From the IMG/VR virus record IMGVR_UViG_3300011116_000430, positions 1-37,477 of that record: a stretch of 37,477 nucleotides of DNA, one strand, 5' to 3'. This stretch comes from a virus. A model generated the notes under the pieces. The model did not search any database. It was given only the letters and a program-made list of their open reading frames with translations, and was not told the origin of the DNA. Positions 30,273 through 36,779 of this stretch are shown here, in pieces. Position numbers and translations under genes: made by a program. Position 1 is the first letter of the stretch. The number at the start of each line of letters is the position of its first letter.

Positions 30273-30355
30273 ACAAAATTCTAATCGCATACATCATCGG
30301 CCTAATCGTAGGTGCTGGCTCAACCCTTTTCATCGTTGAGCAACTCCTAAAATAA
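30269..30355 (+). CDS. 28-residue single-span membrane peptide
   Basis: A very small frame (MNKILIAYIIGLIVGAGSTLFIVEQLLK) that is one clear membrane helix with a GxxxG-like GLIVGAG motif in the middle. It starts by ATGA overlap with the previous gene. It looks like other phage micro-membrane proteins in this window. Role unknown: a membrane-targeted effector or small regulator are possible. Support comes from the coupled start and the strongly hydrophobic composition. Confidence 0.5.
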   Translation: MNKILIAYIIGLIVGAGSTLFIVEQLLK

Positions 30356-30358
30356 GTC

Positions 30359-30388
30359 TTTACACAACCCCACGAAATCCTCTACAAA
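30359..30388 (+). promoter_or_regulatory. Candidate promoter before ligase-like gene, possibly leaderless
   Basis: TTTACA (30359-30364) and TACAAA (30383-30388) with an 18-base spacer precede the ATG at 30395 by six bases after the -10 box. No Shine-Dalgarno sequence is present, so the mRNA may begin at the start codon. Confidence 0.35.
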
Positions 30389-30394
30389 CAAACA

Positions 30395-30964
30395 ATGACA
30401 TCCTCCATTCACCCCGCCAGACCACAAGCCTCTGCCGTACCGGCCAACCACGAGGAGTTCTCTGATGGGTTTTCCATTGAGGGAAAGCTGAACGGATGGC
30501 GTGGCTTGTTCAATCAAAAGACTGGCATCGGATATAATCGCCACGGAAAGATTGCATCCAACCATAACCTAATGGTTGAGCGTCTCGCCAACGCTGGCAT
30601 CAAAGCTCCATACATTGATTGCGAGATTATGGGACAGCGAACCAAGACTGGCAAAGGCACAATCGTTGTGATGGATGCCTTCGACCCCGCCAACCCCAAG
30701 CCCTATGCGGAACGGATGAAAGAGATCGAACACCTCGAAGCCGTGACCTTCGATGTGCCAGACAACAAGCTCCTCCGGTTTGTTCGCCTTGCCCACCATA
30801 AAATTAATTCGATATGGGCAGAGATGGAGTTTCAGAATAACAAAGCTGGTGAAGTTGTCTGGGAGGGCTTTGTTATGAAGTCTCTTAACGATGGCAAGTA
30901 TCCTTTTATTTCCAAGCCATCCTATTGTTCCTACGAATGGCAGAAGCAAAGGATTCGCTCGTGA
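30395..30964 (+). CDS. ATP-dependent ligase-like nucleotidyltransferase
   Basis: A 189-residue protein corresponding to the nucleotidyltransferase domain of ATP-dependent DNA ligases, without the OB-fold. Motif I reads EGKLNGWRG (30-38), so K31 is the likely adenylated lysine, but the usual KxDG is KLNG (D to N). Motif III is YIDCEIMG (73-80) and motif IV WEGFVMKSLNDGKYPF (156-171), followed by a basic motif V region (SYEWQKQR). It may seal nicks, act on RNA or need a partner for DNA contact. It begins the recombination gene group. Confidence 0.6.
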   Translation: MTSSIHPARPQASAVPANHEEFSDGFSIEGKLNGWRGLFNQKTGIGYNRHGKIASNHNLMVERLANAGIKAPYIDCEIMGQRTKTGKGTIVVMDAFDPANPKPYAERMKEIEHLEAVTFDVPDNKLLRFVRLAHHKINSIWAEMEFQNNKAGEVVWEGFVMKSLNDGKYPFISKPSYCSYEWQKQRIRS

Positions 30965-31176
30965 TCTTTGGCCTCATCATATTTGTGGGGCTGGTGATAG
31001 TTCGAGGGCTTTATCTGATAGCCCAACACATCGACCAGCAGAACTACGAGCGTAGGCAGTTCTATCTTTATGTGGCCGCCGAGTTAGAAAAGATGGACAA
31101 GATCGTGGCCGAGGGCAACCAGCCGAAAGAGCCAGAGCTAGTCCTACCCACAAAGAACTGGGTGGGGCGTAACTAA
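30937..31176 (+). CDS. Small membrane protein (79 residues)
   Basis: A 79-residue protein from the ATG at 30937, overlapping the ligase-like end by 28 bases. One membrane segment (SLVIFGLIIFVGLVIVRGLYLIA, residues 7-29) follows a short acidic start, then a charged helix (YERRQFYLYVAAELEKMDKIVAEG). No signal cleavage site. It resembles small phage membrane proteins that couple to DNA functions or restrict superinfection; the job is not known. It is separated by a single base from the nuclease gene. Confidence 0.5.
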   Translation: MAEAKDSLVIFGLIIFVGLVIVRGLYLIAQHIDQQNYERRQFYLYVAAELEKMDKIVAEGNQPKEPELVLPTKNWVGRN

Positions 31177-31177
31177 A

Positions 31178-31498
31178 ATGAAGCTCACCCCATCAGCCAA
31201 GTTCGAGCTTCTTTGGAGGAGTCTTGGGGGTGGGGAGTTAAAGAAGGAATATAAGTTCGCCGAGGGCAGAAGGTTTAGGTTTGATTACTACCACTCTTCC
31301 GGCGTATCCATCGAACTCGAAGGCGGTGTATGGAGCAGGGGCAGACACACAAGGCCAAGCGGATTCCTTAATGATATGGAGAAATATAATCTTGCGGCAT
31401 CGATGGGCATCCTAGTTTTCAGAGTTCCCTCCCACGACATATCAGCCAAGTGGCTTTCCCCGATAATCAAAACCATTAACGAAAGGACAAAAAAATGA
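31178..31498 (+). CDS. VSR/VRR-like PD-(D/E)xK endonuclease
   Basis: A 106-residue nuclease of the small PD-(D/E)xK group. The core reads RFRFDYYHSSGVSIELEGG (31-50), with D36 and the E46/E48 pair as metal ligands, and then WSRGRHTRPSGFLNDMEKYNLA, in which the GRHTR and D-EKYN parts are typical of phage Holliday junction or VSR-like nucleases (DUF559-type). It would cut branched or mismatched DNA. It sits in a row of recombination genes together with a ligase-like and an annealing-type protein. Start ATG. Confidence 0.75.
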   Translation: MKLTPSAKFELLWRSLGGGELKKEYKFAEGRRFRFDYYHSSGVSIELEGGVWSRGRHTRPSGFLNDMEKYNLAASMGILVFRVPSHDISAKWLSPIIKTINERTKK

Positions 31499-31719
31499 GT
31501 GAAGGTTTCCCCTGTGAACCATATCCACCCCGCCTTGAAGGAGAAACTTTAGAACAATGGGTCACGAGAGTTGATGGCCCGATTCCAGATACCGAGTTCG
31601 ACCAGCGGAATGACTTTAGAAGTTTGAATTTACCAGTCAGAGGAAGCAGAGAAGATCGTGAGTCGCTGGGCGACTACGACTACAACCAACAACCAATAAC
31701 AATAAGGAAAATAAAATGA
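31495..31719 (+). CDS. Hypothetical acidic protein (74 residues)
   Basis: A 74-residue protein with a net negative charge: MSEGFPCEPYPPRLEGETLEQW, followed by VTRVDGPIPDTEFDQRNDFRSLN, and a tail DYDYNQQPITIRKIK. Little secondary structure is predicted apart from one helix at LEQWVTRV. Not recognised. It is joined to both neighbours by ATGA overlaps. Acidic small phage proteins can mimic DNA or inhibit host nucleases, but nothing here proves that. Confidence 0.5.
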   Translation: MSEGFPCEPYPPRLEGETLEQWVTRVDGPIPDTEFDQRNDFRSLNLPVRGSREDRESLGDYDYNQQPITIRKIK

Positions 31720-32543
31720 ATGAACTAGCAGTAACCAACGGCAACGGAGTCTCAACCCACATTCGCCAAGCGACTGATGTGGCTGGGGCTTGTCGAGCCA
31801 TCGTAAAAGAAACTTGCCAACGCATAGGCCAAAAGGATTATGTCCGGGTCGAGGGCTGGCAAGCAATCGCAGTCGCTCACGGATGCGTGGCCTCTGCCCG
31901 AGATGTTGAGCGTCTCGAAGATGGGTATCGTTGCATAGGTGAGGTCAAGAGGATGGACAATGGACAAGTCATATCGAGTGCCGAGGGGTTCTTGGGCGAT
32001 GATGAGCCTATGTGGGCTAATCGCCCCACTTATGCCAAAAGGGCTATGGTTCAGACGAGAAGTATTAGCAGGGCTTGTCGTTCAGCATTCGCACATATCG
32101 TCGTGCTAATCGATTCCAAGTTGAGTACGACACCAGCAGAGGAGATTCCCATCGGTGGGTTCGAGGACATCAACACTAACAAATATGAGGAAGCACCCAA
32201 GGCAGTAAAGCTCGACACAGTTAAGTCAGACTCGATCAGCAAGGCCGACCTTGCAGACATCACGGCAAAACTCAACGGAGTTGCGGTCAAGACCAATGGT
32301 GGAGAGCCGAGAGATATGGAGTTGAAGTTCGGCAAGCACAAAGGCTCAACGCTACGCCAGATTGCCACATTCGGGAATAAAGGATTGGATTACCTTGAGT
32401 GGTTGTCGAAGCAAGACCTCAAACCCGGTGCAGATGGTAAGCCTTATAAGAACGACATAATCAGAAACGAAATCATAGCGGAGATTCTTGCGGAAGCAGA
32501 TGCGATATCGAAAGGAAATCCCAATGACGAAATCCCATTCTGA
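31716..32543 (+). CDS. Single-strand annealing/recombination protein with SSB-like tail
   Basis: A 275-residue protein. The N-terminal domain (1-150: DYVRVEGWQAIAVAHGC, then MWANRPTYAKRAMVQTRSISRACRSAFAHIVVLI) matches phage proteins of the recombination group with this NRPxYAxRxMxQTRAxSRA signature. A second module near 203-238 (MELKFGKHKGSTLRQIA to YLEWLSKQ) is a DUF3820-like FGKHKG block. The protein ends in NDEIPF, like the DDDIPF tail of bacterial SSB, so it may recruit the same host partners or mimic SSB. It stands between nuclease and replication genes. Confidence 0.55.
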   Translation: MNELAVTNGNGVSTHIRQATDVAGACRAIVKETCQRIGQKDYVRVEGWQAIAVAHGCVASARDVERLEDGYRCIGEVKRMDNGQVISSAEGFLGDDEPMWANRPTYAKRAMVQTRSISRACRSAFAHIVVLIDSKLSTTPAEEIPIGGFEDINTNKYEEAPKAVKLDTVKSDSISKADLADITAKLNGVAVKTNGGEPRDMELKFGKHKGSTLRQIATFGNKGLDYLEWLSKQDLKPGADGKPYKNDIIRNEIIAEILAEADAISKGNPNDEIPF

Positions 32544-32712
32544 CCAAGTGCAAGACATCATCAACGATGCGATGAGAAAGGCCGCCGCCCTCGAAAGGGA
32601 GCGGTGTGCCGAACTCGTCCAGAAACTAGCTGACGGAACGGAAGATCAAGTCATCCAAGACATTCTCAACGAGGTTGTCGTAGCCCTGCGGAGGCTTACG
32701 GATGAGCGTTGA
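32524..32712 (+). CDS. Small helical hypothetical protein
   Basis: A 62-residue protein starting ATG at 32524, with AAAGGAA six bases upstream. It overlaps the end of the recombination gene by 20 bases, across the bases that encode its DEIPF tail. It is largely helical with repeated acidic and basic stretches (DIINDAMRKAAALERERCAELVQKLADG). No motif recognised. It precedes another short gene by an overlap of eleven bases. Confidence 0.5.
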   Translation: MTKSHSDQVQDIINDAMRKAAALERERCAELVQKLADGTEDQVIQDILNEVVVALRRLTDER

Positions 32713-32920
32713 TGTCGATGTTCCAAGGGTCAAGTGGTCAATGCTTGAATGGAAAACACCAGAGGAGAAACCAAAAAATGACGAGAGAGTTCTTATGGAT
32801 ATTGGCGGTGAGGTTGTTGTCGGGCGTTTCGTTGATGGCTCGTTTGTCTCTCGAAGCTGGGGACATAGTGAGAGCGATGTTCGGCTTTGGGCATCGTGGC
32901 CGAAAGCACCCAAATGGTGA
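32702..32920 (+). CDS. DUF551-like small protein
   Basis: A 72-residue protein beginning with an acidic stretch and then WSMLEWKTPEEKPKNDERVLMDIGGEVVVGRFVDGSF and a closing VRLWASWPKAPKW. This W-x-x-x-P...VL...G.FVDG...WA.WP pattern is seen in DUF551-type phage proteins of unknown role. It overlaps the previous gene by eleven bases and the next by seven. No catalytic motif is visible. Confidence 0.55.
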   Translation: MSVDVDVPRVKWSMLEWKTPEEKPKNDERVLMDIGGEVVVGRFVDGSFVSRSWGHSESDVRLWASWPKAPKW

Positions 32921-33066
32921 ATTTCCTTTTATCCATCGTGAAACTTTTGTGGGACTTGTTCGTCATAGGTATGGGGTGCTTGTCTCTCTATCTAACCATT
33001 CTATTCGTGAGCGGCCTATTGTGGGATTTGGGAAAAGATATTCTAGAAAGGATTAAAAAGAAATGA
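32914..33066 (+). CDS. 50-residue membrane protein
   Basis: A 50-residue frame, MVNFLLSIVKLLWDLFVIG then MGCLSLYLTILFVSGLLWDLGKDILERIKKK, with one or two hydrophobic helices and a basic C terminus. The start overlaps the previous stop and its own TGA overlaps the next ATG (ATGA). The strong hydrophobic run and coupling on both sides support that it is translated. A holin-like or membrane-targeting role is possible; nothing is recognised. It is too short for usual minimum-length gene searches. Confidence 0.55.
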   Translation: MVNFLLSIVKLLWDLFVIGMGCLSLYLTILFVSGLLWDLGKDILERIKKK

Positions 33067-33272
33067 GCGTTAAAAGATTAAAACTTGTGGACGAGTTTCA
33101 CGGAATTGTATCGAGGCGGTTGAAGGAACTATTCAAGGACTTCGATCACGCCAAGCGTGAGAACTATAAAGACATCATCAGTCACCTAGACTACTCGCAT
33201 CGTATAACAAAAGAGCTATTGGATAGGGCAAAGAAATACCAGAAGAGGGATATGGAGGACAAAAAGAAATGA
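33063..33272 (+). CDS. Basic helical hypothetical protein
   Basis: A 69-residue protein, highly charged and helical: MSVKRLKLVDEFHGIVSRRLKELFKDFDHAKRENYKD, then ISHLDYSHRITKELLDRAKKYQKRD with a lysine-rich end. It is not recognised. Its composition suits an RNA- or DNA-binding or complex-forming small protein. It starts by ATGA overlap from the membrane protein and hands over to the GIY-YIG gene by another. Confidence 0.5.
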   Translation: MSVKRLKLVDEFHGIVSRRLKELFKDFDHAKRENYKDIISHLDYSHRITKELLDRAKKYQKRDMEDKKK

Positions 33273-33646
33273 ATCCTACATTAGAAATAAAAACAAGGGG
33301 GGTAGTTGGTATTTACTTCCTTTATGACTTTGATGGTAGGTGTTGTTATGTTGGTAAAGCAGATTGCATATTTTCTAGGCTCAAAATACATTTTCAAAAT
33401 AACTTCCCAATTAAAGAAGTTGCTTGGGCAGACTTCACCAATTCAATTAAAAGGTTAAAGCATATTGAGGCCAAATGGTTTTTAAGGTGGAAAGAGAATT
33501 TGGCTATATACCAGCGGAAACCATATCTAAACAGAACTAATCCATTTAGTAGCCTTAATAATGTTCATAAGTTTTGGATGGCTTCACCAGACAAAATTAA
33601 AAAATTGATGGTAACATCTTTACCGACTTTGGCGGTTACAAAGTGA
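33269..33646 (+). CDS. GIY-YIG nuclease-like protein
   Basis: A 125-residue protein. The N-terminal motif GIYFLYDFDGRCCYVGKA (14-31) supplies the GIY and YVG halves, SRLKIHF (36-42) gives the arginine and the following helix, HIEAKWF has a glutamate as metal ligand (about residue 67), and LNRTNPF holds the conserved asparagine. It would cut DNA by one-metal catalysis. The gene is visibly more AT-rich than its neighbours, which suggests a recent arrival, possibly as a homing-type element. The stop overlaps the GTG start of the next gene. Confidence 0.7.
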   Translation: MNPTLEIKTRGVVGIYFLYDFDGRCCYVGKADCIFSRLKIHFQNNFPIKEVAWADFTNSIKRLKHIEAKWFLRWKENLAIYQRKPYLNRTNPFSSLNNVHKFWMASPDKIKKLMVTSLPTLAVTK

Positions 33647-34374
33647 AGTTGCCTTGGATTAAATTCTATGTGGCCGACTGGCTTTCTGATGAGGCTCTGC
33701 GGTCTTGCTCGGTTGAAGCTAGGGGGCTTTGGGCTGATATGATTTGCTTAATGGCAAAGTCAGAACGCCACGGATATTTGCTTATTGGAGGCAAGCCAGC
33801 ACGAAGCGAACAACTGGCTAGAATCTGTGGTCTAACCTCACAACGGACAGCGGAGTTGATGGACGAACTACACTCATCCGGCGTGTTCAGCTTCGACAAG
33901 GAAACCATTATTTCACGCAGAATGGTAAAGGATGAGCAAATGCGTAAGTCTGATGCTAGTAGGAAGATGCGTATGCGTCACAGCGATGTCCAGAAAATGT
34001 CCAGCGAATGTCCCACTCAAAGTCCGAGGCAGAGACTAGAAGCTAGAAGCCAGAAGCTAGAACATACAAGGACGCAAGTGCGTCCTATGCGTGCGGATTG
34101 GTTGGCTTATGCAAAGGAAATTGGATGGATAGGAACGGATGTGGAAAGTGCTTTTGATTATTATGAGAGCAACGGCTGGAAGGTCGGAGGAAAAGCCCCA
34201 GTCAAGGATTGGCAAGCGTGTGCCAGAAATTGTCAGCGTAGGAGCAACCAACAACCAACCAAAGGAAACCAACCAATGAAAAAACCAATCAAGTCGGGGT
34301 GCGAATCCCCTCCAACCTATAAACTAGCTGGCTTTAGCACTCACGGCGAGTGGGTAGAAGCGGGGTGTCCGTGA
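33643..34374 (+). CDS. Replication initiator-like protein (O-like)
   Basis: A 243-residue protein with GTG start. The N-terminal domain (LPWIKFYVADWLSDEALRSCS to LARICGLTSQRTAELMDELHSSGVF) is a winged-helix DNA-binding region like DUF1376 and lambda O types. Residues 105-145 form a basic, low-complexity linker encoded partly by a four-unit tandem heptamer (34036-34063). The C-terminal part (AYAKEIGWIGTDVESAFDYYESNGWKVGGKAPVKDWQACARNC) matches the end domain seen in phage replisome organisers. Like lambda O, the gene seems to contain its own origin. No DnaC-like loader is near. Confidence 0.65.
   Translation: MKLPWIKFYVADWLSDEALRSCSVEARGLWADMICLMAKSERHGYLLIGGKPARSEQLARICGLTSQRTAELMDELHSSGVFSFDKETIISRRMVKDEQMRKSDASRKMRMRHSDVQKMSSECPTQSPRQRLEARSQKLEHTRTQVRPMRADWLAYAKEIGWIGTDVESAFDYYESNGWKVGGKAPVKDWQACARNCQRRSNQQPTKGNQPMKKPIKSGCESPPTYKLAGFSTHGEWVEAGCP
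34036..34063 (+). repeat. Four tandem heptamers CTAGAAG-type (candidate origin iterons)
   Basis: Units CTAGAAG, CTAGAAG, CCAGAAG, CTAGAAC follow one another without gaps, in the linker-coding part of the initiator gene. Direct repeats inside the initiator gene are the feature that marks the lambda origin. Seven is not a multiple of three, so the repeat is not a protein repeat. Confidence 0.6.
34069..34086 (+). repeat. Perfect 8-bp inverted repeat beside the iterons
   Basis: AGGACGCA (34069-34076) and TGCGTCCT (34079-34086) with a 2-base centre, six bases after the tandem heptamers. Together they look like an origin core. The AACCAACC-rich, A-rich stretch near 34242-34290 might be the unwinding side. 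Confidence 0.6.
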
Positions 34375-34775
34375 TTGCTCATCCTCAAGAGCTGGTTTTA
34401 GCGGCAACCATCCACCGGGTGAAGCTTTGCGAGGACAAATTAAGGGAGTTTGAGCAAATGGTGACCACACTCACTTCTACAATGGCACAAAATCGAGCAG
34501 AATTGGCCTCTAAAGGGCTTGAAAAGTTCGTTTTAGGGGTAACTACCCCCCTCGACATCCCAAAAGAGCTTGTTCCTACCTATGGAAAGGCTGGGGCAAG
34601 GAGAAATCGTGAGTATTCGACTGTTAAGAAGCGATGGACGCTTTGGAAGCACCAACTAGAAAGCGGAATGTCGATGAGCGAGCTTGCGAAGGCTTGGGGA
34701 GTTCACCCAACAACGATTCTGTTCGCCAAGAGCCGTAACTTCATTGTTAGGAAGGCGAAAGGAGGCTCACGATGA
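34371..34775 (+). CDS. HTH DNA-binding protein
   Basis: A 134-residue protein from the GTG at 34371 (GTGA overlap); a longer GTG start at 34350 is possible. The N-terminal half is a helix-rich coiled segment (LCEDKLREFEQMVTTLTSTMAQNRAEL), and the C-terminal part has a clear helix-turn-helix (SMSELAKAWGVHPTTILFAKSRN, residues 104-126) followed by a basic tail. It could regulate the replication genes or late genes. Its place just after the initiator gene resembles that of lambda P, but no DnaB-loader motif is visible. Confidence 0.55.
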   Translation: MIAHPQELVLAATIHRVKLCEDKLREFEQMVTTLTSTMAQNRAELASKGLEKFVLGVTTPLDIPKELVPTYGKAGARRNREYSTVKKRWTLWKHQLESGMSMSELAKAWGVHPTTILFAKSRNFIVRKAKGGSR

Positions 34776-35044
34776 TTGCGATGGTTGAAACAGAGCAGTT
34801 TGAGTTGCCTTTTATGAGGACAACTCACCCACAAAAGACAGAAGGCCACGATCAAAACGCCAGAATCCTAGCCCACTTGCAATCTGGCCGAACCCTCACG
34901 GCTCTGGAAGCGTTGGAATGGTTCAAGTGCTTCCGACTGGCAAGCCGAGTGTGCGACTTGCGGAAGGCTGGGCATCTAGTCGAGAAGCGAACAATCAAAA
35001 CCAACAGCGGCAAGAACATAGCTCAATACTATTTGCATTGTTGA
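34772..35044 (+). CDS. Winged-helix protein
   Basis: A 90-residue protein: after a variable start (MIAMVETEQFELPFMRTT), the segment NARILAHLQSGRTLTALEALEWFKCFRLASRVCDLRKAGHLVEKRTIKTNSGKNIAQYYL is a winged-helix domain of the type found in small phage regulators, with the wing at TNSGKNIAQ. It overlaps the previous gene (ATGA). A transcription switch or an Arc-like regulator is likely. The gap to the next gene holds a promoter candidate. Confidence 0.6.
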   Translation: MIAMVETEQFELPFMRTTHPQKTEGHDQNARILAHLQSGRTLTALEALEWFKCFRLASRVCDLRKAGHLVEKRTIKTNSGKNIAQYYLHC

Positions 35045-35062
35045 ATAACCCAAAACCACCCC

Positions 35063-35090
35063 TTGCATCAACCAAGACTCAAAGTAGCTT
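35063..35090 (+). promoter_or_regulatory. Promoter candidate before the right-end genes, possibly near-leaderless
   Basis: TTGCAT (35063-35068), a 16-base spacer and TAGCTT (35085-35090), nine bases before the ATG at 35100. No Shine-Dalgarno sequence precedes that ATG. The -10 resembles TAGGTT at 29698. Confidence 0.3.
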
Positions 35091-35099
35091 AAAAACTCA

Positions 35100-35399
35100 A
35101 TGAACGAAGCATACACAACGCCAGAGGTTAAGGCGAGGGGCATTCTTACTGACCGCTACCCCGGCAAGGAATTGGAAAAGCTCTACGCCACGACTCGCAA
35201 CCAAGCTACGATTGATATGCTTCGAGATGCCGTGTTCACACTAATCACAAACGAAATCCCCACTTGCACGATTGCGGAAGTGCTAAAGAAAACCCACGGG
35301 GCGATTCAGTACCACCTACGATATCTTGAGGGTAGAGGCAAAATCAAAAGGCCAAACAAGCGATGCCATTGGACGGAGGTGAAGCGTGAAAATCAATAA
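35100..35399 (+). CDS. Winged-helix DNA-binding protein
   Basis: A 99-residue protein: helical start (ARGILTDRYPGKELEKLYATTRNQATIDMLRDAVFTLITNEI), then CTIAEVLKKTHGAIQYHLRYLEGRGKIKRPNK, a helix-turn-helix with wing, where HGAIQYHLRYLE is the recognition helix. No ribosome site is seen before the ATG. It is not like CI or Cro of lambda. It could be an early repressor or activator of the right end. The next gene begins 14 bases before its stop with a strong ribosome site. Confidence 0.6.
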   Translation: MNEAYTTPEVKARGILTDRYPGKELEKLYATTRNQATIDMLRDAVFTLITNEIPTCTIAEVLKKTHGAIQYHLRYLEGRGKIKRPNKRCHWTEVKRENQ

Positions 35400-35940
35400 G
35401 ATGGAAGCAAAGGCAATCGAGGCACAGATCGACAAGCTCAAGACTCCGATTGACAACGCAGAAGGCAAAAGAACCAAGGGAGACGAATCCCCATCGAGAC
35501 GCTATCAGCACCTATGCGAGCGACTCCACTTCTTAACGATGAAAAAAGCCATCATCATCCTAGCCATCACGCTCTTAACCTCGGTGCAGGGGGCGAACAT
35601 ACTCATCGAAACCCCGAAGCCCCCAGCCAAGAAAACAATCAAGGCTAGAATCACGGCGTATTGGTTGGGCGAGGACGAGTTTGGGTGGAAAAGCTCAACT
35701 GGAAAACGGTTGGTTTCTGGCAAATCTTGTGCAGTAGACCCTAGAATTATCCCCTACGGAACGACCCTACTAATCGAAGGCAAGGCATACCACGCTCACG
35801 ATACTGGAACGGCAGTAATTTCTAGGAAGGCATCGGGCAAAACCAAGCTCCCAGTCGTTGACCTTTTTTACGCAACCGAACGGCAAGCAAGGCGGGAATT
35901 GGCAAGGGTGGGACGAACAGCGTTAGTGGAAATCCAATGA
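35386..35940 (+). CDS. Membrane-anchored 3D-domain (RlpA/MltA-like) protein
   Basis: A 184-residue protein with a GTG start supported by GGAGG six bases upstream. Residues 1-51 are charged and helical; 52-69 form a hydrophobic segment (MKKAIIILAITLLTSVQGA) like a signal anchor; 85-184 contain a double-psi beta-barrel: ARITAYWLGEDEFG, CAVDPRIIPYGTTLLI, HAHDTG and VVDLFYA with the three catalytic-type aspartates of 3D domains. Such domains cut peptidoglycan glycan strands. An internal ATG at 35539 would give a normally secreted form, but lacks a good ribosome site. It may be a second cell-wall enzyme, for lysis or entry. Confidence 0.6.
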   Translation: MKINKMEAKAIEAQIDKLKTPIDNAEGKRTKGDESPSRRYQHLCERLHFLTMKKAIIILAITLLTSVQGANILIETPKPPAKKTIKARITAYWLGEDEFGWKSSTGKRLVSGKSCAVDPRIIPYGTTLLIEGKAYHAHDTGTAVISRKASGKTKLPVVDLFYATERQARRELARVGRTALVEIQ

Positions 35941-36470
35941 ACCACCAAGGCCAAGACCCAGCCGATAGCATCTTGGCTAGCTACACGCCAAATATGGCAG
36001 ACCATATCGATACGCTTGAAGATCGGGTCAAAGAGCGATTGGCACAGATGAAGGCGATGAACCCAATGATTGACCTAAATCAACTAGCGAAGCTCACGGC
36101 AGAGGTGGTGGAGCAGACGATTAAACACGAAGGTGATTCGCAGATGTTGAGGCATAGGCGAGACGATACCTTGGACGAGGCACTCCTAGCCCTAGCAAGT
36201 AACCGAAGCCCAGACAGCCTAACAGCCATAGCCAAGCGTTACATCAACCCCTCAACTGGCAAGCCTTACACAAGGGCGGCCATCTCGGCACGGCTTACGG
36301 AGTTGAGCCAACGCACCGGGCTAGTTTTACGCATCCAACGCTCCGAAAGAGTGAGGCAAATATACAAAGAGCGAGCCTTGCGAGTCCACAAAAAGAGGAG
36401 GGAGCAATGCCCCAAATGGAACAGAGAGGCTTGGGAAAAAGGCATAAAAAAGCGAGGCAAAAAACGGTGA
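35937..36470 (+). CDS. HTH-containing hypothetical protein
   Basis: A 177-residue protein. N-terminal coiled helix (DHIDTLEDRVKERLAQMKAM), a helical bundle (LNQLAKLTAEVVEQTIKHEGDSQML), and a region SPDSLTAIAKRYINPSTGKPYTRAAISARLTELSQRTGL that looks like a helix-turn-helix. The end is strongly basic (KKRREQCPKWNREAWEKGIKKRGKKR). It may bind the phage DNA as a regulator or in packaging-site recognition. ATGA coupling joins it to the 3D-domain gene, and GTGA to the next. Confidence 0.5.
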   Translation: MNHQGQDPADSILASYTPNMADHIDTLEDRVKERLAQMKAMNPMIDLNQLAKLTAEVVEQTIKHEGDSQMLRHRRDDTLDEALLALASNRSPDSLTAIAKRYINPSTGKPYTRAAISARLTELSQRTGLVLRIQRSERVRQIYKERALRVHKKRREQCPKWNREAWEKGIKKRGKKR

Positions 36471-36757
36471 CAACTGGATCGAAAGTAGTCTGTGTGGATG
36501 ATCGCTTTCCACCCGACATCATAGCCTATTACAACGCACTACCAATCAAGGATAGGCAATACACAATAAGGGGAATAGGTATAGGCATAAGCACGAATGG
36601 AGAGGCAGGGGAAGTGGTGGTCTATTTGGAGGGGCTAGAAAATCCCTGCTCAACCACGCCACCGCACCCGGAGCGAGGCTTTGCACAGCACAGATTTCGA
36701 GAGATCGAACCACGCGCAGAAGTCGAGGCCGAGGAGTTGGCCGAGGCTTACGCATAA
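36467..36757 (+). CDS. Hypothetical small phage protein (VCVDD family)
   Basis: A 96-residue protein from the GTG at 36467; an ATG at 36407 would overlap the previous gene by 64 bases. The segment VVCVDDRFPPDIIAYYNALPIKDRQYTIRGI, the strand EVVVYLEGLENPC and the end GFAQHRFREIEP match a family of small phage proteins (pattern VxVDDxFP...YPxKGxxYTVR...RFRxI) of unknown role. The C terminus is acidic and alanine-rich. Probably cytoplasmic. Confidence 0.6.
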   Translation: MTTGSKVVCVDDRFPPDIIAYYNALPIKDRQYTIRGIGIGISTNGEAGEVVVYLEGLENPCSTTPPHPERGFAQHRFREIEPRAEVEAEELAEAYA

Positions 36758-36779
36758 CCCCAAAAAGGACATCCCAAAA

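Noticed and set aside
33643-34374. Reading the tandem heptamers as a repeat in the protein sequence.
   Set aside because: The unit of seven bases is out of phase with codons, and the encoded peptide (RLEARSQKLEH) has no clean repeat.
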